Positions 1 to 7,697 of a DNA stretch of 26,013 bases are shown here, piece by piece (the first letter of the stretch is position 1; each line of letters starts with the position of its first letter). The stretch is from an uncultured Bacilli bacterium. GTDB taxonomy: Bacteria; Bacillota_I; Bacilli_A; RF39; UBA660. A program made the position numbers and the translations under genes. The stretch lies in NCBI GenBank assembly GCA_934101605.1, contig CAKORS010000006.1, forward strand, positions 1 through 26,013, in the 5' to 3' direction. The notes under the pieces are model-generated. The model saw only the letters and a list, made by a program, of their open reading frames with translations, made no database searches and was not told the origin of the DNA.

Positions 1-1672
1 TTCCTACCCCTACTAGTTTTCCTTCATCTAAAACTAATATTTTATCAGCATTCATAATTGTTCCTATTCTTTGTGCTACGATTAGACAAGTTGCATTTTT
101 TGTATATTTTTTTAAGTTTTTTCTTAAAGTATAATCTGTTTTATAATCTAATGCTGAAAATGAATCATCAAATATATATATTTCAGGAGATTTTGCTATA
201 GCACGTGCAATTGATAATCTTTGTTTTTGTCCTCCTGATACGTTTGTTCCACCACTTGCTATATTTGATTCATATTTTTTATCCATTTGTTCTACAAATT
301 CTTTAGCTTCTGCTACATCTACTGCTTCTTTTATTTTTTCTTTTGTTATTTTTTTACTACTTTTTCCATATGAAACATTATAATTAATACTTCCATCAAA
401 CATTACTGCTTTTTGAGAAACATAACCTATTTTATCGTGTAGTAAATCAAGTTTATAATCTTTTACATCTACATTATCTACTAAAACTTGTCCTTCTGTT
501 ACATCATAAAATCTTGGTATTAGATTTATTAATGTTGATTTACCAGATCCTGTTGATCCTATGAATGCTATAGTTTCACCTTGTTTTGCTTTAAATGATA
601 TATCATATAAAACATATTCTTCGCTATCTGGATATTTAAATGAAACATTTTTAAATTCTACTGTTCCTTTTTCTTTTGTTTCTTCTTTAAAGTTACCCTC
701 TTTTATTTTTTCTTCTGTATCTAAAACTTCATTAATTCTATTAGCTGATACTGCTGCTCTTGGATACATAATAAAGATCATTGCTAACATTAAGAAAGCC
801 ATTATTACTTGCATTGCATATGATGAGAATACTACCATGTCACTAAATAAAGATATTTTATCTGCCATTAAGGCATTATTTATAAGTTTTGCTCCTGCAA
901 AATAAATTGCAAGTGTTAACATATTCATAACTAAATATATTATTGGAGACATTATAGACATCATTCTTTGATTAAACATTTGTGTTTTTGTTAAAGTATC
1001 ATTTCCTTCTTCAAATTTATCTTCTTGATATTTTTCAGCATTAAATGCTCTTACTATTCTTATTCCTGTTAGGTTTTCTCTAGTTAGATTATTTATATTA
1101 TCTATTAGTTTTTGAACTAATTTAAATTTAGGTAATACAATTAACATAAGAGTTACAACTGTTACTATTAATACTATTACTGCTCCTCCAGTTATCATTG
1201 TCCAGGTAAAGTTTTTATTTAGTATTTTTAGTATTGCCCATATTACCATTATAGGAGCTTTTATAATCATTTGTAATCCCATAGAAATAAGCATTTGAAT
1301 ATTAGTAATATCATTAGTTGTTCTAGTTATTAAGCTACTGGTTGAGAATTTTTTTATTTCTTCCATTCCAAAAGCTTCTACTTTATTAAATATTTTTTCT
1401 CTTATATTCTTTGAAAATGTTGCTGATATAAGGGATGCTAAATATCCTACTACTACAGCTGATAATAAACTTCCAAATGCACATAAAAGCATATATGCAC
1501 CTTGCATTAGAATATCAGACATTTTACTTCCTTCTGTTTGAACTAATACTGTTATTTCTTTCATATAATCTGGTAGTTTTAAATCTAACCATACTTGAAA
1601 AGCTACAAGTATTACACATATTGTTATTAATAACCAATCTTTTTTGTTAAAGTTTTTAAATAATTTAAACAT
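1..1672 (-). CDS. ABC exporter half-transporter (TMD-NBD), degenerate-site subunit, partial
   Basis: The reading frame is open from ATG at 1672 to the window edge, giving 557 codons without a stop; the C-terminus is cut off. Membrane segments fill the first ~300 residues and an ATPase domain follows. I read Walker A GSTGSGKST, a Q-loop (YVSQK), signature VSGGQKQR, and Walker B ending IFDDSFSALD. The residue after the Walker B Asp is Asp instead of the catalytic Glu, and the H-loop position reads VAQR with Gln instead of His. In family terms this is the non-catalytic-site partner of heterodimeric multidrug exporters of the BmrC/BmrD, LmrC/LmrD or TM287/288 type, so a second half-transporter should follow just outside the window. 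The start codon overlaps the MarR stop by one base (TAATG), implying translational coupling and drug- or stress-responsive control. Confidence 0.93.
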   Translation of the reverse strand, partial: MFKLFKNFNKKDWLLITICVILVAFQVWLDLKLPDYMKEITVLVQTEGSKMSDILMQGAYMLLCAFGSLLSAVVVGYLASLISATFSKNIREKIFNKVEAFGMEEIKKFSTSSLITRTTNDITNIQMLISMGLQMIIKAPIMVIWAILKILNKNFTWTMITGGAVIVLIVTVVTLMLIVLPKFKLVQKLIDNINNLTRENLTGIRIVRAFNAEKYQEDKFEEGNDTLTKTQMFNQRMMSIMSPIIYLVMNMLTLAIYFAGAKLINNALMADKISLFSDMVVFSSYAMQVIMAFLMLAMIFIMYPRAAVSANRINEVLDTEEKIKEGNFKEETKEKGTVEFKNVSFKYPDSEEYVLYDISFKAKQGETIAFIGSTGSGKSTLINLIPRFYDVTEGQVLVDNVDVKDYKLDLLHDKIGYVSQKAVMFDGSINYNVSYGKSSKKITKEKIKEAVDVAEAKEFVEQMDKKYESNIASGGTNVSGGQKQRLSIARAIAKSPEIYIFDDSFSALDYKTDYTLRKNLKKYTKNATCLIVAQRIGTIMNADKILVLDEGKLVGVG

Positions 1673-2112
1673 TATAATTCCTCCTTAAGTAAATTACTAT
1701 AAATTTTATTCAAAAGTCTTATAGAAGTTTCTATTTCTTCTTTAGTCATTTCATTTAATAAAGCTTCTCTTTTTTTATTTATAGTATTTAATAAATCATT
1801 TTCAATATTTTTAAAATTTTCTGTTATTATTATATTTTTACTTCTTGAGTCTTTCATTGACTTTTCTCTTTTTATATAATTTTTTTCTTCTAAACGATTT
1901 AAGATTCCTGTTATAGTTGGATTTGATAAAGAAAATGTTTTTTCTATATCTCTTTGCGTAACTATTTTATTTTTTCTATTTTCACATAAAATATACATAA
2001 CTATGTCTGCTTGTGTCTTTGTTATATCATATTTTGTAAGCAAATCATTAAATCTTTTATCTAATATATTATTTATAGATTTAATATAAAATCCTATTGG
2101 CTTATCTTCCAT
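1672..2112 (-). CDS. MarR-family transcriptional regulator
   Basis: A 146-residue winged-helix regulator. The helix-turn-helix lies near residues 50-80 (TQRDIEKTFSLSNPTITGI) and is followed by the wing (KNYIKREKSMKDSRSKNI), which carries the DSR-type wing motif typical of MarR proteins. I place the start at 2112. A Shine-Dalgarno AAGGAG lies six bases upstream of that ATG, whereas a longer frame from 2133 would put the same motif inside the gene. The gene ends in a one-base stop/start overlap with the ABC exporter, the classic arrangement of a local repressor of a multidrug pump. An inverted repeat over the -10 region is a plausible self-operator. The inducing ligand cannot be read from sequence. 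Confidence 0.92.
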   Translation of the reverse strand: MEDKPIGFYIKSINNILDKRFNDLLTKYDITKTQADIVMYILCENRKNKIVTQRDIEKTFSLSNPTITGILNRLEEKNYIKREKSMKDSRSKNIIITENFKNIENDLLNTINKKREALLNEMTKEEIETSIRLLNKIYSNLLKEEL

Positions 2113-2133
2113 ATTATTCTCCTTAAAATACAT

Positions 2134-2153
2134 AGTATGCTATACATTATACT
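2134..2153 (-). promoter_or_regulatory. Candidate MarR operator (inverted repeat)
   Basis: Arms AGTAT (2134-2138) and ATACT (2149-2153) flank a 10-base centre, with an inner GTAT/ATAC pair at 2135-2145. The element covers the -10 box and probable start point, where a MarR dimer would block transcription. This is inference from position and symmetry. Confidence 0.45.
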
Positions 2154-2174
2154 CTTGTAATTTTTTAATTTCAA
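2146..2174 (-). promoter_or_regulatory. Sigma-A-type promoter of the marR-ABC operon
   Basis: On the minus strand TTGAAA (2169-2174) is separated by exactly 17 bases from a perfect TATAAT (2146-2151). It lies about 35 bases upstream of the marR start. Confidence 0.85.
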
Positions 2175-2195
2175 GATATAAAATAAAAAAAATAT

Positions 2196-2224
2196 AAAAG
2201 AAATAGATTTTTTCTATTTCTTTT
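2196..2224 (-). terminator. Terminator after ftsW
   Basis: An 11-bp perfect stem (AAAAGAAATAG / CTATTTCTTTT) with a seven-base loop is followed on the minus strand by a T-rich stretch. It separates ftsW from the marR promoter. Confidence 0.7.
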
Positions 2225-2240
2225 TTTGACTTTTTTAATT

Positions 2241-3326
2241 TTATTTTTTCTTTGTAAGACTTAGTATTATTCCTATTGATGATAAGCTTATTAATAAGCT
2301 TGATCCTCCATAAGATATAAATGGAAGTGTTACTCCTGTTACAGGTATTAATCCCACTACTACTGAAAGATTTAATATAGCTTGAAATATTATTTGAAAA
2401 GAAATACCAAATATCATATATTTTTTAAATAAATCTGTTTCATTAAGAGCTAGTTTTATGGAACTATATGCTATAGAGAAGAAAAGTGTTACAACAATAA
2501 GAGCTCCTACTACTCCAAATTCCTCACATATTATAGAAAATATAAAGTCTGTTTGTGGTTCTGGTAAATAAAAATGTTTTTGAATTGAATTGGTAAATCC
2601 TAGTCCTAATAGACCACCAGGCCCTATAGCATATAGACTTTGAATCATTTGAAATCCTGTTCCTAATGGATCTTTCCAAGGATTTAGAAATGATGTTATT
2701 CTTTGCATTCTATAAGGTGCTATTATAATAAGAAGAACTGCACCAACCATTCCTATTGCAATTAAATAATAGAAATATTTCATATTAGCTCCACTTATAA
2801 ATAATAAGGCTATAATACTCATTACTAGGATAAATCCGGTTCCAAAGTCTGGTTGTAACATAATAAGTCCAAATATTAATAAGACTACTGTTAGTATTGG
2901 TATTATACCTGTTTTTAAATTTTTATATGCTTTTATATTTTTTGATAAATATTTGGATGTAAATATTATTATTCCTAATTTAGCAAGTTCACTTGGTTGA
3001 ATTCCAAATGACGCTATTCCAAACCAACTACGAGAACCATTCCTTACGACACCGATTCCTGGTATTATAACTAATATTAATAAAATAATACAAGTAATTA
3101 ATATCAAGTTTGCTTTTTTATAATATATTTTATAGTCTATTTTTGATATTATAATCATTATAATTATTCCAATAATCGCAAAAAGAAATTGTTGTTTTAC
3201 ATACTTTAGACTATCATTAAATTTATATTCTGCCCATATATATGATGATGAATATATCATTATAATTCCAAATATAACTATTGTTATGACTGATAATATA
3301 AGCATAGTTCTATATTTTTTAGTCAA
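2241..3326 (-). CDS. ftsW: FtsW/SpoVE-type SEDS peptidoglycan glycosyltransferase
   Basis: A 361-residue polytopic protein of the SEDS family, which polymerises lipid II with a partner class B PBP. Visible family blocks are a periplasmic loop NGSRSWFGIASFGIQPSELAK, including the conserved W and the FtsW-type QPSELAK; GTGFQMIQSLYAIGPGGLLG; PEPQTDFIFSIICEEFG; and LPFISYGGSSL near the C-terminus. The start is taken as TTG at 3326, since GGTGAT lies about five bases upstream. The first ATG (3305) has no ribosome binding site. It follows mraY, as spoVE follows mraY-murD in Bacillus, but murD is absent. The partner is presumably one of the two class B PBPs in this window. ftsW versus spoVE cannot be decided from sequence alone. 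Confidence 0.93.
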   Translation of the reverse strand: MTKKYRTMLILSVITIVIFGIIMIYSSSYIWAEYKFNDSLKYVKQQFLFAIIGIIIMIIISKIDYKIYYKKANLILITCIILLILVIIPGIGVVRNGSRSWFGIASFGIQPSELAKLGIIIFTSKYLSKNIKAYKNLKTGIIPILTVVLLIFGLIMLQPDFGTGFILVMSIIALLFISGANMKYFYYLIAIGMVGAVLLIIIAPYRMQRITSFLNPWKDPLGTGFQMIQSLYAIGPGGLLGLGFTNSIQKHFYLPEPQTDFIFSIICEEFGVVGALIVVTLFFSIAYSSIKLALNETDLFKKYMIFGISFQIIFQAILNLSVVVGLIPVTGVTLPFISYGGSSLLISLSSIGIILSLTKKK

Positions 3327-3350
3327 ATGTTATCACCAATAAATTATATT

Positions 3351-3377
3351 AAAAAAACTAGTAAAAAATACTAGTTT
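3351..3377 (-). terminator. Hairpin overlapping the mraY stop codon
   Basis: An 8-bp perfect stem (AAACTAGT / ACTAGTTT) with a seven-base loop is followed on the minus strand by seven Ts. The mraY stop codon lies in the stem. It looks like an intrinsic terminator, but ftsW begins only ~25 bases further on with no room for a full promoter. It may therefore act as a partial terminator or RNA processing/stability element. Confidence 0.7.
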
Positions 3378-4356
3378 AAATCCATAGAGCAAAGAATATT
3401 CCTAAGAAACTACATAGCATTCCTGCAAGCCAGAATGCTTTTACTATATCTGGTTCTTCATAACCTTTCTTTTCAAAATGATGATGAAGTGGTGTCATTA
3501 AGAATAATTTATGTCCTGTTCTTTTTATATGTATAACTTGTAATATTACTGATAATGTTTCTATTACAAATACAAAACATACTAGAAATAATGTTACTTC
3601 TCTTCTTGTAAGTATTGCAACTGTTGCTAAAACTGCTCCTAAAGCAAGGGATCCTGTATCACCCATAAATACTTTAGCTGGATATGCATTAAACATTAGG
3701 AAACCTACTAACGAACCTATTAGAACTACACAAAAGATTCCCATATCTTCAAGTCCTATGAATAGTGATATAAGAGCAAATGCGATTAACGCTATTGTAG
3801 AAAGACCACCTGATAATCCATCCAATCCATCAGTTAGGTTAACTGCATTTGAAAATCCTACTAATAATAGTAATATAAGTATTCCATATCCCCAACCTAG
3901 GTCTAAATCTATTCCTAATGTTGTTACTGTGAAATTTGTGTTTCCATTATATCTCATATAAATAGCAAAGAATATTAAAGCTACTACTACTTGAAGAAAG
4001 AATTTTTGTGATACTGTAAGTCCTTCATTCTTTTTATGTTTAATACTTAAATAATCATCTAGAAAACCTATAAAGGCATACATTACAAATACTATTAAGC
4101 ATATTCCTAAATTATATGAAAATTCTATTTTATCTGTTATAACTAGGAAAAATACAGTAAGTATTGTTGGTATTATAAATATTAAACCACCCATTGTAGG
4201 AGTTCCTTCTTTTTTTCTATGAGTAAGTCCTACATAGCTACTTATTTTCTGACCAAAATTTATTTTCTTTAAAACAGGAATTATAATAAGTCCTAATATA
4301 ACTGCTGCTAAAAAGCTAGCCATTAAGGCCATTACTACTTTTGTTAATAATAACAT
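3376..4356 (-). CDS. mraY: MraY, phospho-MurNAc-pentapeptide transferase
   Basis: A 326-residue membrane enzyme that transfers phospho-MurNAc-pentapeptide from the UDP nucleotide to undecaprenyl phosphate, making lipid I. Diagnostic blocks in order are HRKKEGTPTMGG, FLDDYLSIK (Mg-binding Asp pair), NAVNLTDGLDGLSGG, KVFMGDTGSLALG (catalytic-loop Asp) and LMTPLHHHFEKKG (the HHH triad). I start at ATG 4356: the motif AGAGGTG sits just ahead of it, and the alternative GTG at 4365 lies inside that ribosome binding site. It sits 75-85 bases downstream of a SpoVD-like PBP and upstream of ftsW. Compared with the Bacillus order, murE before it and murD after it are missing. Confidence 0.97.
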   Translation of the reverse strand: MLLLTKVVMALMASFLAAVILGLIIIPVLKKINFGQKISSYVGLTHRKKEGTPTMGGLIFIIPTILTVFFLVITDKIEFSYNLGICLIVFVMYAFIGFLDDYLSIKHKKNEGLTVSQKFFLQVVVALIFFAIYMRYNGNTNFTVTTLGIDLDLGWGYGILILLLLVGFSNAVNLTDGLDGLSGGLSTIALIAFALISLFIGLEDMGIFCVVLIGSLVGFLMFNAYPAKVFMGDTGSLALGAVLATVAILTRREVTLFLVCFVFVIETLSVILQVIHIKRTGHKLFLMTPLHHHFEKKGYEEPDIVKAFWLAGMLCSFLGIFFALWI

Positions 4357-4441
4357 AGTTTTCACCTCTAAACTAAAGATATTATACTACACTTTGTCTT
4401 GTTTCTAAATATTTATTTCTTGTTGTTTACATTTGTTTACA

Positions 4442-6346
4442 CTACTCTACTAATAATCTAATTGTTCCTCCAATATAGTATCTTTCACCTTCTTTTACCG
4501 ATTGTTCTTTTACTATATCTCCATCTCCTACAAAATCTATATTAAAATCTTTTAGAATGCTTTTTGCTTCTTTTTTAGTTTTCCCTAAAACGCTAGGAAC
4601 TTGTATGTATTTTTTATCATTCCATTCGTATTCTTTTTCTACTTGGTTTTCTTGTTTTGGAATATCCATTATATTGATTACATCAAGTAATATATTTCTT
4701 ACAAATGGTGTTGTTGTATAACTTGATAAAAGTGCTGTGTTTTTAGGATTATCTATGGCTAGATATAATACTATTTTAGGATCGTTAGCTGGTAATACTG
4801 CCATAAAGCTCATAATGTAGTTGTTTTCTAGATATCTTCCATTTTCTTGTTTTTGGGCTGTTCCGGTTTTACCACCTACTCTATAACCATCTATATATAC
4901 CTTTTTACCTCCACCTAATGCTACTACATTTTCTAAAGCTTGTCTCATTATTTTACTTGTTTTTTTACTAATTGTTTTTCTTACCTTTGTTTTTTTATTT
5001 TCTGTTATAACATTATTAGTGTTACTATCTACTATGCTTTTTAATACAAATGGTTTATATAATGTTCCTCCATTTACTATTGATGATACGGCATTTACTT
5101 GTTGAATTGCGGTAACCGCAACACCTTGACCAAAAGCAGTAGTTGCAAGTTCTAGATCTTTTACTTGATCTAAGGAAAACAAAATACCGTTTGCTTCTCC
5201 ATTTAAATCTATTCCTGTTTTTTTTCCAAATCCAAATTTATTTATATAAGAGAATAATTTCTCTTTTCCTAATCTAAAGCCTAATTCTACGAACCCGGGG
5301 TTGCAGGAGTTTTGAAATACTTGCATAAATGTTTGTGCTCCGTGTCCTCCACTTTTCCAGCATCTTATTTTGGCATTTGATACTGTAACTGATCCTGAAT
5401 CATAAAATGTATCGTTTTCTAAATCTACTACCCCTTCTTCTACTGCTGATGCTGTTGTTACTATCTTGAATGTTGATCCCGGTTCATAAGTTTTCCATAT
5501 TGGTAAGTTTCTATTTAATGTTTCTGTATCATACTCTTTGTAATTATTTGGATCAAAATTAGGATGTGAAGACATAGCAAGAACTTCTCCTGTATTTGGG
5601 TCCATTGCTAAAACATATGCATTATCTGGTTTAAACATTGATACTATATTATCAAGTTCTCTTTCTACTGATTTTTGAATATCTAAATCTATTGTTAGCA
5701 TGATATCCATGCCTTTGGTTGATTTTATATATTCTTCATTTATATCCAATCTATTGCCCTTTGCATCACTATAATACTTTACCCATCCATTTTCTCCGGT
5801 TAGGTATTTATCATATAAAAGCTCTATTCCAGATAAGCCCTGATTATCTATACCTACATATCCTAAAACGTGTGATAGAAGTGATTTATTAGGGTAAAAT
5901 CTTTCTGATTCTTTTATTAAATATACTCCTTCTAATTTATGTTTATTTATTTTATCTGCTATATCACTTGATAATCTTCTTCCTTCTGGATGAATTCTTT
6001 CTATTGAAACATTTTTAGTTACATGCTTATATATGTCTTTATATGATGCATTTAACTCTTCACTTAATATTTTAGCTACTTTTTCTTTATCTTTTATTTG
6101 ACTTGGAACTACATATACACTTGTAGTTGTAATATTATCTGCTAAAACTTTACCATTTCTATCTAATATTTTACCTCTTTCCGCTGTTATTTCTAAGTTT
6201 CTTGACCATAAGTCATCTGATAATTTATTCAATTTTTTATAAGAAAATACTTGAACGTAAAAAACCTTTCCTAATACTAATAATAATGCTATACATATTA
6301 TTATAAACAATACTTTTATTCTCAAATTTTTCCCTTTAGTAAACAT
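4442..6346 (-). CDS. Class B penicillin-binding protein with one PASTA domain (SpoVD/FtsI-like)
   Basis: A 634-residue D,D-transpeptidase anchored by one N-terminal membrane segment (~residues 10-27). A dimerisation/pedestal domain is followed by the transpeptidase with S291-TFK (SxxK nucleophile), SCN at 347-349 (SxN) and KTGT at 493-496. A single C-terminal PASTA domain begins near residue 575 (VPSVLGKTKKEAKSIL). Length and single PASTA resemble Bacillus SpoVD (~646 aa), while the 707-residue paralogue at 19255 resembles PBP2B. The gene heads a unit with mraY and ftsW, so it may be the partner of that FtsW. The start has GAGGTG four bases upstream. Its 5' flank shares a 21-bp block with that of the WxL gene. 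Whether it serves vegetative division or sporulation is not visible here. Confidence 0.93.
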   Translation of the reverse strand: MFTKGKNLRIKVLFIIICIALLLVLGKVFYVQVFSYKKLNKLSDDLWSRNLEITAERGKILDRNGKVLADNITTTSVYVVPSQIKDKEKVAKILSEELNASYKDIYKHVTKNVSIERIHPEGRRLSSDIADKINKHKLEGVYLIKESERFYPNKSLLSHVLGYVGIDNQGLSGIELLYDKYLTGENGWVKYYSDAKGNRLDINEEYIKSTKGMDIMLTIDLDIQKSVERELDNIVSMFKPDNAYVLAMDPNTGEVLAMSSHPNFDPNNYKEYDTETLNRNLPIWKTYEPGSTFKIVTTASAVEEGVVDLENDTFYDSGSVTVSNAKIRCWKSGGHGAQTFMQVFQNSCNPGFVELGFRLGKEKLFSYINKFGFGKKTGIDLNGEANGILFSLDQVKDLELATTAFGQGVAVTAIQQVNAVSSIVNGGTLYKPFVLKSIVDSNTNNVITENKKTKVRKTISKKTSKIMRQALENVVALGGGKKVYIDGYRVGGKTGTAQKQENGRYLENNYIMSFMAVLPANDPKIVLYLAIDNPKNTALLSSYTTTPFVRNILLDVINIMDIPKQENQVEKEYEWNDKKYIQVPSVLGKTKKEAKSILKDFNIDFVGDGDIVKEQSVKEGERYYIGGTIRLLVE

Positions 6347-6348
6347 AT

Positions 6349-6369
6349 AACACCTCAGATAATTATATG
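6349..6369. repeat. 21-bp direct repeat, copy A (promoter/RBS block)
   Basis: This block is identical to 12663-12683 and in the same orientation. Similarity extends over CATA plus one mismatch into the start codon. On the minus strand it contains TATAAT (6362-6367) followed closely by GAGGTG, so it is both a probable -10 element and the ribosome binding site of the PBP gene. No good -35 is visible. Confidence 0.8.
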
Positions 6370-6427
6370 ATGTAAAATTATTTTTAATGTTTAGTAATTA
6401 ATCACATAAATTAAAGTAGGAGGTAAT

Positions 6428-6820
6428 ATGGAAAAAGAACTTAGTAATGAGACTTCTGTTGTAGGTAATTACGGAAATATTCCAACATCAATTACATCAC
6501 AGGTTTTAGTTGTTACAATGGTTAGTGGACTTTCTGTTGTTAAAACTGCTGATAAAGACGTATGGGCTAATGGAGAATTAACATATACAATTAAAGTTAG
6601 TAATCAAACAACTGAAGTATATAGCAACCCTATTATTACAGATGTTTTGGATACAGCACTTGTTAATTTTGTAAGTGATAGCGTTACAATTGATGGTGTA
6701 AAAGCCCAGTCGTCTCAATATTCATTTAATACTGATACAAGCACTTTAACTGTTAATTTATCTGATATAGATCCATCTTCATCTACTACTGTTACATTTA
6801 AAGTTAGTAAAATTGATTAA
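6428..6820 (+). CDS. Small signal-less DUF11-like surface-type protein
   Basis: This 130-residue protein is the only gene on the plus strand. Residues ~45-130 form a DUF11-type immunoglobulin-like repeat: the core reads ADKDVWANGELTYTIKVSN, then ITDVLD, and ends STTVTFKVSKID. DUF11 domains are usually parts of extracellular or cell-wall proteins, but there is no signal peptide, membrane segment or sortase motif. It has no cysteine and is rich in Ser/Thr/Val. A very strong ribosome binding site (AGGAGG, five bases before ATG) suggests high expression. It is divergent from the PBP across an 81-bp gap and convergent with the S51 peptidase operon. Function is unknown; a surface role is inferred from the fold and from the WxL gene nearby. 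Confidence 0.8.
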   Translation: MEKELSNETSVVGNYGNIPTSITSQVLVVTMVSGLSVVKTADKDVWANGELTYTIKVSNQTTEVYSNPIITDVLDTALVNFVSDSVTIDGVKAQSSQYSFNTDTSTLTVNLSDIDPSSSTTVTFKVSKID

Positions 6821-6846
6821 AAAGAGACTTTTAAAAAAGTCTCTTT
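6821..6846 (+). terminator. Terminator hairpin directly after the DUF11 gene
   Basis: A 10-12 bp perfect stem (AAAGAGACTT / AAGTCTCTTT) abuts the stop codon. The T-run is part of the stem, so it may need the following hairpins. Confidence 0.65.
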
Positions 6847-6854
6847 AGAAAATG

Positions 6855-6928
6855 AATAAATCTCTAGGTTTTTTCTAGAGATTTATTATATAAAAGATTT
6901 ATATAGTTGTTTTATAAAATAACTATAT
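6855..6928. terminator. Two further hairpins between convergent genes
   Basis: A 13-bp perfect stem lies at 6855-6867/6875-6887 with a seven-base loop. A 14-bp stem with one G/T pair lies at 6901-6914/6915-6928, followed by TTTT. Their place between convergent genes suits bidirectional termination. Confidence 0.6.
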
Positions 6929-7013
6929 TTTAAGATTATGTAAAATTTTTCTTTCCTACATTATCTTTTTTATACTATTTAAATTAGATTTACTCCTAAT
7001 ATTTAAACGTCAA

Positions 7014-7697
7014 CTAATTAATAATATCTTTTTTTATATTTGCAAAATTGTGTATAGAATAATTACTATCACGGAAAATTATATATTTTTTTTGACCTAT
7101 AAAATTTACTTTATTGTCAGATATAATTATTGTATCTTCTTCTGGTAAATAAATTGTCTTATTTTTCTTTGAATATTCTTTTAAATAGTTATAATTTGAT
7201 TTTAAACTTTGTTTATTTAAGTGACATAAGATTGAATATCCATTCAAGTAATTAAATCCGTTACAATCTTTGAGATTTATTTTATTTTTATCATCTAATA
7301 AACAGCTATTTATATTATTTCCAAAAATTATAGCACCAGCACTACTTCCAAATACTACTCCATTGTGCCTTAAATATTCCTTGATTTTTTCAAAGTTACC
7401 GTTTTCTTTAAGATCTTTAAGTAATTTAAATGTATTTCCTCCACCAATAAACAAGGAACTATAATTGTTAAAATTCTTTTTAGACAGCTCATCAGATGAA
7501 GAAACCATTTCAAAATTAATTAAACCAATTTGTCTTATTTCTTTTGCGAACCATTTTTTACAATTATCATATTTTTCTTTTTCCATGGCTAATGGTATAT
7601 ACAGTATAGGTTTGGATTTGTCTATTGATGATGCGTATCTATTTAAAGCTTCCCTTATGTATTTTCCAGATCCACCACCACACAAAAATAGTTTCAT
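7014..7697 (-). CDS. Peptidase S51 (dipeptidase E-like) protein
   Basis: A 227-residue protein with the class I amidotransferase-like fold of family S51 (PepE, cyanophycinase). GGGNTFKLL (~residues 88-96) and the nucleophile elbow GSSAGA, where Ser is the nucleophile (~residues 117-122), are clear. ILCHL further on could supply the His. PepE enzymes cleave Asp-Xaa dipeptides, but the substrate here is not deducible. It overlaps the AlaRS-like gene by four bases (ATGA) and its ribosome binding site GGAGG lies in that gene's end, so the two are translationally coupled. It is the last of three tightly packed genes with the archaeal-type MAT. A role in trimming or detoxifying the pathway product is inference. 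Confidence 0.87.
   Translation of the reverse strand: MKLFLCGGGSGKYIREALNRYASSIDKSKPILYIPLAMEKEKYDNCKKWFAKEIRQIGLINFEMVSSSDELSKKNFNNYSSLFIGGGNTFKLLKDLKENGNFEKIKEYLRHNGVVFGSSAGAIIFGNNINSCLLDDKNKINLKDCNGFNYLNGYSILCHLNKQSLKSNYNYLKEYSKKNKTIYLPEEDTIIISDNKVNFIGQKKYIIFRDSNYSIHNFANIKKDIIN

Noticed and set aside
2113..2133. Longer MarR start at 2133
   Set aside because: It would place the Shine-Dalgarno AAGGAG inside the coding sequence; ATG 2112 is ideally spaced from it.
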